Made by a program: the position numbers and the translations under genes. Under the pieces are notes generated by a model that saw nothing but the letters and a program-made list of their open reading frames with translations, was not told the DNA's origin and ran no database searches. This document shows, piece by piece, positions 6,297-12,639 of a stretch of DNA of 12,639 bases. This DNA is from Acidobacteriota bacterium (GTDB lineage Bacteria; Acidobacteriota; Aminicenantia; UBA2199), in the NCBI GenBank assembly GCA_021817755.1, contig JAKAGC010000042.1, forward strand, positions 1 through 12,639, read 5' to 3'. How positions within the stretch are numbered: position 1 is the stretch's first letter; every line of letters starts with the position of its first letter.

Positions 6297-9170
6297 ATGA
6301 CAGAACAAGGCCGTGATTACCGTCGATGGATAGAAGCGGGTTACCGGCATTATGGTGAGGACCCGTGGTTTTTTATACGGGAACTGGCCCAAAATAGCCG
6401 TGATGCAGGGGCATCGGCTATTCATATTAAAATTGATTATATCCGGGAGAAAGAAGAAATACTGATTTTTGAAGATAATGGGACGGGTATGTCCTATAAT
6501 CATGGGGTGAGTTACCTATTCCGGCTCTACGCCTCAAGTAAAACGGGTGAAAAAAAAGCGGCTGGAATGTTTGGTATTGGGTTCTGGACTATTTTAAAAT
6601 ATGAACCGACTGCTATTTTTATCGAATCGAGATGGGGAAATGAAAAATGGGGCGTGATGGTGGATTCGGAGCTAAATACGGTTCGGATGCCCTCGGACCT
6701 GGATCACCATGGAACACGGATTACTCTTGTTCGTCGGCCTAAAGAGCAATCATCTGAGGCGTTTTCAAACCGAGTGGAAAAGGCTATCGAAACTTACTGC
6801 TCCTTTCTTAGAATGAATAATGCTGATGCGGATCTGCTACCGGTTTATTTTAAAGGAAAAAATAAAACGGGAAAAATGGCGCTTCAAGGGAGGGTTTCAT
6901 TAAATTTTAAAAGCAAGTGGGTAGAGGGGGCTGTTGGTTTGGGACCTGAACCGAAAGTCTATTTGTATGCACGGGGTTTACCGGTTTGGGAAGGAACTTC
7001 TTTGGGGGAATTATCGCATACGTTTTCTTCAACGGGGGGAAAGGAGGAAATGGAAATAGGAGAAGGGTTGGCACCTGTTTTCCTGTTGAATGGAAATCGT
7101 CTGGAAGTGAATATCTCGCGGCGCCGGGTGATTGATAATAAGAGCTTAGAAGAAGTTCAAAAGTTTTCCGAAAGAGCGTTGATGGATTTGGTAGAACGAG
7201 CTGCGGATTATGTTTCACCGAGAAATATCCTACGTAAATTATGGGATGGGTTGAAACGTCGTCTTTCATTTCTGGGAAATTGGTATGTAAAAGCATTTAT
7301 TATTATTGTACTATTGGTTATTCCTTTAGAAATATTACTACTTACAAATTTAGCAAAAAAGAACAATAACTTTGGAAGAGTGGGAGATACCTCAACTCTA
7401 ACACTGGAAGTGGATAATACTTTTTACGGAGGGGCATCGGTACGTAAAACGGGTTCTGATACGACACTGGATTTAAAATATGAACCACGGAATATGACCT
7501 GGTTTAAACTTTTTTCAGCAGATGAATACAGTATAAAATCGGGATTCTTCACTAAAGTAAATGAAAGAAACAAATTGCCTTTGCAAACTACGAAATGTAA
7601 TTTTGGGGATAAAAGAATCAACATCGAATTTAATATTAAAGAACCGGGACGGATTTATTTACCTCAACCGTTCGGCCCGATATCGAATGAAACATACTGC
7701 ATCGATAGGGATAGTGTTAGGGTGGATGGGATTAAAATAGAGAATATTTATTATCTACCTTCTGGGGATGTAATCGCCAGTGTGGTTAAAAAGGGAACTA
7801 TTGGTTATCGGTGTTGTTATGATGGGGGAAGAAATGTGGAAAATAATGTGAGTGGGGATGAATTGAGGAAGTTGACATTTTTACCGGATGAACTGGTTCT
7901 TCCGGGAAAAATTGAAGATGAATTGAGGGCTTTTCGGCAATCGGGAAAAGGATCGGGTGATGCTGTAAAGTTAGCGCTTGGTTTAACAACATCTCTTCTA
8001 AAATATGATGATTCACCAGAAGTGATTGAAAAGTACAGGGGGATGGAAAATTGGCCTGATTGGTTGGAAAAGATACTGGCTATCGGGAAAGGGGATTGCG
8101 ATATTCTGAACGGAGTTACTGCATTGTTCCTGCGACGAATGAATATTCCTGCACGCCTGGTAATTGGTTTTGTCGGAGATAATGGAAAATTACTTCGTGG
8201 TTTGCATGCCTGGGTGGAATATTACGATGAGGGGAATCACAAGCAAATGGCGGATGCAACGATGATGAATCGGGGAGATGCAGGAAGTGGAATGGGGGAA
8301 CGATCTGCTTCTAATGATGGAGGGGTGGGTATTGAGATAGGAAAGAATAGGTATATTAAATATGGACTATATGTATTGGTGGGGTTTCTGTTTTGGGCAT
8401 TATTGGTAATTATATTGAGATTGAAGAAACAGAGAGAGGGGGGTGTTAAAAATGAGGAAACAAAAGGAGAGGTTAGAGAGAGCCTGGGGGGTATGGTGTT
8501 ACATGAATTATTACACCCGGGTGCATGGGGTCATAACCGGGGGATTCGGAATTTTAAGATAATTCCAACGATATGGGGGGAATATATATCACTTCGGGAG
8601 GGATTGAAACTGGGGGGGAAACGCAAACTATTCATCATTTCAAAGAATAGCGATATAGGAGAATACCTAAGAAGGAAACGAAATGGGTTGGTTGGATTGG
8701 GGAGGAAATATGTAATTTTGGACACGTCAGATAAGTGGTTCGCACGGGTGGTGAAATTAATTCCAGGCGGGATTAACCTGGATAAAATAATAGGATTGAA
8801 TGTGGTGGAACCTGGAATGGGAGATAATGACGACGTTTCTAAACTGGTAATGGGAGTGAATGAATTCCTGAGGAATATAGATAGAAGGATTCGGATTTGT
8901 CTTATTACAAAGGGTATGGGGGCGGGTGATTACCTGGATGTGGATTTATCTTTATTACCTTCTCTGGAAAAATGGGGAATAAGAAGTAGATTTATCGGGG
9001 TAAATTTGAATAGTAAACGAATTCAAAAATTGGGGAATTTGTATTCATCGAATAGGAAACTGGCTGTTTTTAGATTTATCCGGGGAATGGTGGATGAATC
9101 GAATATTATTGGAGAACCGTCTGCGAGACTACTTGAAAAGGTATCAAAGGGGTTATGGGAGTGGAAATAG
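6297..9170 (+). CDS. Membrane GHKL (Hsp90-like) ATPase - transglutaminase-like - vWA-like fusion protein
   Basis: This encodes 957 residues. (1) Hsp90/GHKL ATPase, about 20-150: N box E29-xxx-N33-xx-D36, G1 'FEDNGTGM' (D60, G62, G64), G2 'GMFGIGF' (G90, G93, G95) and GTRITL near 140. (2) Middle segment to about 320 with 'LEVNISRRRV' (269-278), like the Hsp90 middle-domain LN(I/V)SRE loop whose Arg contacts the gamma phosphate. (3) TM1 about 333-352. (4) Beta-rich extracytoplasmic region leading to a transglutaminase-like core with C601 (GKGDCD), H637 (LHAWVE) and D653 (ADAT), spaced as in that family. (5) TM2 about 689-707, followed by RLKKQR. (6) Cytoplasmic 708-957 resembling a vWA fold, with 'VILDTSDKW' (D809) and 'LITKGMG' (869-875) where DxSxS and TDG motifs would stand. 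Charges favour both termini inside. ATP use is probable; acyl-transfer or protease activity is possible. The Shine-Dalgarno site is weak, and a 6-codon ORF at 6280-6300 overlaps the start as ATGA. The family as a whole is not one I recognise. Confidence 0.88.
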   Translation: MTEQGRDYRRWIEAGYRHYGEDPWFFIRELAQNSRDAGASAIHIKIDYIREKEEILIFEDNGTGMSYNHGVSYLFRLYASSKTGEKKAAGMFGIGFWTILKYEPTAIFIESRWGNEKWGVMVDSELNTVRMPSDLDHHGTRITLVRRPKEQSSEAFSNRVEKAIETYCSFLRMNNADADLLPVYFKGKNKTGKMALQGRVSLNFKSKWVEGAVGLGPEPKVYLYARGLPVWEGTSLGELSHTFSSTGGKEEMEIGEGLAPVFLLNGNRLEVNISRRRVIDNKSLEEVQKFSERALMDLVERAADYVSPRNILRKLWDGLKRRLSFLGNWYVKAFIIIVLLVIPLEILLLTNLAKKNNNFGRVGDTSTLTLEVDNTFYGGASVRKTGSDTTLDLKYEPRNMTWFKLFSADEYSIKSGFFTKVNERNKLPLQTTKCNFGDKRINIEFNIKEPGRIYLPQPFGPISNETYCIDRDSVRVDGIKIENIYYLPSGDVIASVVKKGTIGYRCCYDGGRNVENNVSGDELRKLTFLPDELVLPGKIEDELRAFRQSGKGSGDAVKLALGLTTSLLKYDDSPEVIEKYRGMENWPDWLEKILAIGKGDCDILNGVTALFLRRMNIPARLVIGFVGDNGKLLRGLHAWVEYYDEGNHKQMADATMMNRGDAGSGMGERSASNDGGVGIEIGKNRYIKYGLYVLVGFLFWALLVIILRLKKQREGGVKNEETKGEVRESLGGMVLHELLHPGAWGHNRGIRNFKIIPTIWGEYISLREGLKLGGKRKLFIISKNSDIGEYLRRKRNGLVGLGRKYVILDTSDKWFARVVKLIPGGINLDKIIGLNVVEPGMGDNDDVSKLVMGVNEFLRNIDRRIRICLITKGMGAGDYLDVDLSLLPSLEKWGIRSRFIGVNLNSKRIQKLGNLYSSNRKLAVFRFIRGMVDESNIIGEPSARLLEKVSKGLWEWK

Positions 9171-10615
9171 TGAATAATATTAACTCACTTTTCTCTATCG
9201 ATGTGGATGCACATTTAAAAAAAGCGGCCTCTCATACCTTTGGCTCTGCGGCTCATTACCCTGTAGAACTGGTTCGAGGGGCTTTGCGTAGAGGAGCTAC
9301 CGAAATCGAAGTGGAGTTGAGTGGTAACAGGGTAAGGGTTACGGATAATGGTTGTGGATTGGATGATAGAGCGCTGGATATGATAAGTTGTGTGATGGAT
9401 GAGAGAGGAAATATAGAAGAAAAAGAAGGGGGGGCAGAAAAGCTAGAAGATCGTGAAGGGTTGAGCCTTCTTGCAATTTTTGCTTCAAATCCGGATGAAA
9501 TCATTATTGAGAATATATGGAGCGAAGGTGAATGGATGCTGCATAAGCAAAGAGGGGGTATGCAGCGATGGAACCGCTGTGGGATAAAAAAAGGAACTCG
9601 GATTACTCTTTTAAAGCGAGGAAGAGATCCGGAGCTTGAAAAACAAATACTGGAAGCGTATTGCAGCTCTGTTCCGCGTGAATTACGGTTAAATGGGAAA
9701 CGGATTGGACATCAGAGGTTGTTAAGGGGACAGATGGCTGTAATAAAATTACCGGCAATGGGTGAGTTCCTGGGGGGGCAAATGGGAGTACCTGTGGGAG
9801 GAGGCTTGTGCCATTTGCGGTTCCTGGATAGGGCAATCCCATGGCATCATATGACTGTTCCTCCACAAAATGGTTTTGTTTTCGATGCAGCGATTGAATA
9901 TACGGGAGAGTTGAACACAGATTTGATAAAACAACTTTGTTTATTCGCTGCACGGTTGTATGATTGGCTTTGTACGGAGTTTGAATCAACGAGTTTGGAA
10001 AATAAGAAACGGATTGAAGAGTTAATGTTTCTTCACTGCCGTTTAACTGGAGAAGAAACCTTTCTTAATAGGTTTTCGGTTTTTAAAGTTTATAATTCTA
10101 ATGAGAGTTTTAATTTGGTGCAAATTAGACAGAAATCCCGTGATGGGGTTTTATATGGAGTTCCTGCTAAAAAAGAACGATCCCGGTACCACACGGGAAG
10201 TAAACATGTCTTATACTTAACTCGGGAGCAGGCGGATTTATTAATTAATCACTTGAATATACCTATTGTATTTCTGGACCCTATAGGAGGGAGCTCAAAT
10301 GGGTTTGGGGTGTTCATTTATAAAATGAAAAAAAAGATAAAAAGGATGTTTTTAAAATGTCTGGGAGAACCGAAAAAAGTTTTAGATCCTGGAGAATTAT
10401 CGAAACCTGAGCAAATGCTGATTATGGGACTTATTCGTCATAAAGTAGGATACAGGGTATTTATGATTGAATCAAAAGGTCCTTTTGCTTCTATAGAAGG
10501 AAAAAACAAACGGATTTATATTCGAAGAAATCATGGGGTGGTACGAAAAGGAGTTGAAGGAGTTGAAGAGGACCCGCGAAATGTGGAAATATTCATTCCA
10601 TTGATTTTAACTTAA
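9170..10615 (+). CDS. Degenerate MutL/GHKL-like protein, probable pseudo-ATPase partner
   Basis: This encodes 481 residues from GTG 9170, which overlaps the upstream TAG (TAGTG) and has GGGAG at 9157-9161, eight bases away. An ATG at 9155 would add five residues but has a poorly spaced site. The first 190 or so residues follow the MutL/GHKL plan: 'YPVELVRGALRRGATEIEVEL', then 'VTDNGCGL' (D59, G61, G63), a MutL-like 'REGLSLLAIFAS' (95-106) and 'GTRITLLKRG'. The catalytic-type Glu is kept (E33), but the Mg-binding Asn of the N box is Gly37 and the following Asp is Arg40, so ATP hydrolysis looks doubtful. The remainder (about 195-481) is not recognised; it has a basic stretch (YKMKKKIKRMFLK) and ends with 'YIRRNHGVVRKGVE'. 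There is no signal peptide or clear membrane segment. The overlap implies translational coupling, and a complex with the membrane GHKL protein is the simplest inference. Confidence 0.85.
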   Translation: MNNINSLFSIDVDAHLKKAASHTFGSAAHYPVELVRGALRRGATEIEVELSGNRVRVTDNGCGLDDRALDMISCVMDERGNIEEKEGGAEKLEDREGLSLLAIFASNPDEIIIENIWSEGEWMLHKQRGGMQRWNRCGIKKGTRITLLKRGRDPELEKQILEAYCSSVPRELRLNGKRIGHQRLLRGQMAVIKLPAMGEFLGGQMGVPVGGGLCHLRFLDRAIPWHHMTVPPQNGFVFDAAIEYTGELNTDLIKQLCLFAARLYDWLCTEFESTSLENKKRIEELMFLHCRLTGEETFLNRFSVFKVYNSNESFNLVQIRQKSRDGVLYGVPAKKERSRYHTGSKHVLYLTREQADLLINHLNIPIVFLDPIGGSSNGFGVFIYKMKKKIKRMFLKCLGEPKKVLDPGELSKPEQMLIMGLIRHKVGYRVFMIESKGPFASIEGKNKRIYIRRNHGVVRKGVEGVEEDPRNVEIFIPLILT

Positions 10616-10631
10616 TGGATGGAGGAGGAGG

Positions 10632-10661
10632 TGGGTTGTTTTGAAAAACCCAACTCTGGGT
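10632..10661 (+). terminator. Overlapping alternative hairpins after the GHKL operon
   Basis: TGGGTT (10632-10637) can pair with AACCCA (10647-10652), while ACCCA (10648-10652) can instead pair with TGGGT (10657-10661); the two share a strand and exclude each other. GGGGTAAAACTTTTG follows. This sits 16 bases after the operon stop and may end transcription, but the T-run is short. Confidence 0.35.
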
Positions 10662-10838
10662 GGGGTAAAACTTTTGTTAAGCTTTATAATTTAAATTTTT
10701 TTATCAGTACTTTTAAAAAATGGAGGAAAGAAATACCTGGGAAGTATTCTCTAATGAAGAATGATGGAATAAAATTATCTTTCAATTTTAACTAATGAAA
10801 TGCAAAAATTATTATTTAAAAAAAATACACATTTGGGG

Positions 10839-10868
10839 TTGACTTTCTTTCTATAAATGTGATAAATA
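10839..10868 (+). promoter_or_regulatory. Candidate distal promoter for the sensor kinase
   Basis: TTGACT (10839-10844), 18 bases, TAAATA (10863-10868). If used, the kinase mRNA would have a leader of about 330 bases; a closer promoter was not recognised. Confidence 0.3.
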
Positions 10869-11203
10869 ATATTTTCAAGTAATATCGAAAATATATAGTA
10901 GAGATAAAATTGAATACATAGTATTGTTGAAAAATGAAATAGAATCGTATTTACTTGTACTGGTGACATAGGTGTGATGTAACTTGCGATAGTTAATTGG
11001 AGAATTGTTGAGATAACAGAGTGGAAATTAATGAATATAGGAAATTCTCCTGTATTAAATGAATTGAGATTTATTAAGTTTGAGGAATTGATTATGATTT
11101 ATTTTAGAAGAACTTCGAACAATAAAACGTCTCCTTAGGAAGATTTTTATTTTTTTGCCATCTTAAAAAAAAGTACAGATTTCTGACTGAGAGGAGGGGA
11201 ACG

Positions 11204-12639
11204 ATGAAAAAAAGGATTCTGGTTATAGATGATGAATTTGCACCTAGAGAGCTGGCTAAACAAGCATTCATGAATTGGAAATTAAGTGTGGCGGCTTCGG
11301 GAAATGAAGGTGTAAAAATATTTGAAAAGCTACTTAATGCTGAAACACCACCTGAAGTTGTTCTGGTAGATTGGATGATGCCGAGGATGGATGGATATGA
11401 AGTGGTAAGAGAAATTCGCTTACTGGATCCGGATGTACTGATCTTTGTCTGGAGTGTTGTTTCAGATAGGCAGGAAATTACTTCTCTTGCAATGCAGGCG
11501 GGAGCTGATGACGTTTTAAGTAAGCAAAACCCGGAAGCAACCGAGTTAGAAGTTCAAGTGATGCAGAGTATAAGAAATGCCAAAGAAAGAAAAAATAGAG
11601 AATTAAAAACAAGGCAAGAGGAACTGGAAAATACTCATTCACTTTTATCGACGTTGCCGGAAGGGGTAATCCAAACAGATGAAACTGTAAATGTAAAATG
11701 GGTTAATGAGGCTTTTTGCCGAATAACGGGCTTCAGTAAAGAAGAACTAATTAATAAAAATTTGTATAATTTAATTCATCCGGATGATCATTCGTTGTTG
11801 ACTGCTCAAATAGCAAATAGAATGAAAGGAGAAATAAGTAAATATGTTCTACGAGCAGTCACAAAATCGGGTATGATAAAGATTGTATCTATATATGCTT
11901 CTCCCCAATTGTCGAAAAGTGGGGATTTTGCAGGGAGTACTGCTATAGTTTCAGAAATCACTTCAAAAAAGAAAGTAATTGAGTCGATGTTGGAAGATTA
12001 CAAAAAACTCAGTGAACAAGCAATTCAAACGGGTTCGGAGTTAGCTGCATTTGCCGAATACTGGAAAACTGTATTAGACGCCATGCCTTTGGTGTTTTTT
12101 TCAACTGATCTCGAGTTGAGAATAACAAATTTCAATAAAGCAGCGGTTGAATTAAGCGGTACTGTAAACCTTACAGGGAAGAAAATTTGTGATTTTATAA
12201 TTGGTTGCAAATCAGATGTGTGTCCTTTTGTAAATAGAAAAATTATCAAGAAACCTATAAGTTTTGAATGGGAGCGAAAAAAAGAGGATGGGAAATCTAC
12301 GTTTTTCACCATAATTTTGATTCCGATGTTGAACCAAAAAGGTGATATAGAAGAAATTGTCCATATCATTATGAATAAAACGTTGGAGAAAAAAGCCTTG
12401 ATATTGGCTGAAAATGCAAGCCGAGAAAAATCCAATTTTCTTGCAAATATGAGTCATGAAATCAGAACGCCTTTGAATGCTATTATCGGTTTCCTTGAAT
12501 TAATAAGAGATACGAAATTGACAACACAGCAGCAAAGTTATATTGAAAAAATAATATTAGCTGCGGAAATGTTACAAATAGTTATCAATGATATTCTGGA
12601 TGTTTCTAAAATTGAAGCGGGACAACTGACATTAGAAAA
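11204..12639 (+). CDS. Receiver-PAS-PAS-histidine kinase signalling protein (3' end missing)
   Basis: This is open from ATG 11204, behind GAGGAGGGGA (11191-11200), to the window edge: 478 codons and no stop. The receiver domain (1-125) has the acidic pair D9-D10, phospho-acceptor D56 (VVLVDWMMP), S84 and K107. A charged coiled segment (125-145) leads into PAS1 (about 145-257, 'EGVIQTDETVNVKWVNEAF', 'FSKEELINKNLYNLIHPDD') and PAS2 (about 285-395) containing 'GCKSDVCPF'. The HisKA dimerisation helix has the H box 'FLANMSHEIRTPLNAIIGF' with phosphorylatable His418. The ATP-binding domain lies beyond the edge. No membrane segment is present, so it is a cytoplasmic kinase whose N-terminal receiver probably takes phosphate from another kinase; the signal is unknown. 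It has no clear operon partner here. Confidence 0.93.
   Translation, partial: MKKRILVIDDEFAPRELAKQAFMNWKLSVAASGNEGVKIFEKLLNAETPPEVVLVDWMMPRMDGYEVVREIRLLDPDVLIFVWSVVSDRQEITSLAMQAGADDVLSKQNPEATELEVQVMQSIRNAKERKNRELKTRQEELENTHSLLSTLPEGVIQTDETVNVKWVNEAFCRITGFSKEELINKNLYNLIHPDDHSLLTAQIANRMKGEISKYVLRAVTKSGMIKIVSIYASPQLSKSGDFAGSTAIVSEITSKKKVIESMLEDYKKLSEQAIQTGSELAAFAEYWKTVLDAMPLVFFSTDLELRITNFNKAAVELSGTVNLTGKKICDFIIGCKSDVCPFVNRKIIKKPISFEWERKKEDGKSTFFTIILIPMLNQKGDIEEIVHIIMNKTLEKKALILAENASREKSNFLANMSHEIRTPLNAIIGFLELIRDTKLTTQQQSYIEKIILAAEMLQIVINDILDVSKIEAGQLTLE

Larger units (their letters stand above)
10616..11203. other. AT-rich gap between GHKL operon and sensor kinase
   Basis: No gene is supported. 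The first 50 bases hold alternative small hairpins (separate entry). GGAGAATT (10999-11006) and AATTCTCC (11043-11050) form an 8-bp inverted repeat of unknown meaning. Just before the kinase, a short CCTTAGG palindrome is followed by TTTTTATTTTTTT (about 11140-11156), which may be a weak terminator or chance AT-rich sequence. Confidence 0.45.

Noticed and set aside
10775..10969. Minus-strand 64-codon ORF in the gap before the kinase
   Set aside because: No Shine-Dalgarno site is present, and the F/I/Y/N-rich composition is as expected for translated AT-rich spacer DNA.
1..12639. tRNA, rRNA, transposase or integrase genes
   Set aside because: None was recognised on either strand; no terminal inverted repeats or target duplications were seen around the unusual genes.

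Overview
The window is AT-rich bacterial DNA with ordinary Shine-Dalgarno sites (AGGAGG-type) and sigma70-like promoter spacings. It carries an FtnA-type ferritin, a rubrerythrin-like di-iron protein, an N-terminal aconitase fragment and a multi-sensor kinase. A Gram-negative-type bacterium exposed to fluctuating oxygen or iron would fit, but I cannot name the phylum. The RiPP leader motif (LKKETIANLN) is best known from Bacteroidota-like genomes, whereas the strong Shine-Dalgarno sites argue against Bacteroidota itself. The long gene-poor stretches look like accessory DNA.

Left part (1-1790): the start of an aconitase gene leaves the left edge on the minus strand. Upstream of it lies a degenerate 42-bp tandem repeat array (312-620), then about 0.5 kb with nothing recognisable. 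A small locus follows: a candidate promoter, a possible 28-codon ORF and a 73-residue Cys/Thr/Ser-rich RiPP (class I lanthipeptide-like) precursor, closed by a hairpin. No RiPP-modifying enzyme is visible in the window.

Middle (1791-6206): on the minus strand are a cytoplasmic 15-repeat leucine-rich-repeat protein, ending with a cap like that of ROCO-type LRR proteins, and an IT-superfamily (ArsB/NhaD/SLC13-like) ion permease. Divergent from the permease is an iron/oxidative-stress pair: a ferritin with the complete E. coli FtnA ferroxidase ligand set and a rubrerythrin-like four-helix protein. Each has its own plausible promoter, and a strong hairpin follows the second.

Right part (6297-10615) is the most unusual: two overlapping genes. 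The first encodes a 957-residue membrane protein with an Hsp90/GHKL-type ATPase (N-terminal and middle domains) in the cytoplasm, TM1, an extracytoplasmic region with a transglutaminase-like C-H-D triad, TM2, and a cytoplasmic C-terminal domain resembling a von Willebrand A fold with a degraded metal site. The second encodes a soluble MutL/GHKL-like protein whose Mg-binding Asn is replaced, so it is probably a pseudo-ATPase partner. I infer an ATP-driven membrane machine combining the kinds of parts usually encoded separately in MoxR / DUF58(vWA) / transglutaminase operons, with GHKL modules in place of the MoxR ATPase. I know of no described system with this layout.

After about 0.6 kb of AT-rich non-coding DNA, a receiver-PAS-PAS-HisKA signalling protein begins at 11204 and runs off the right edge.
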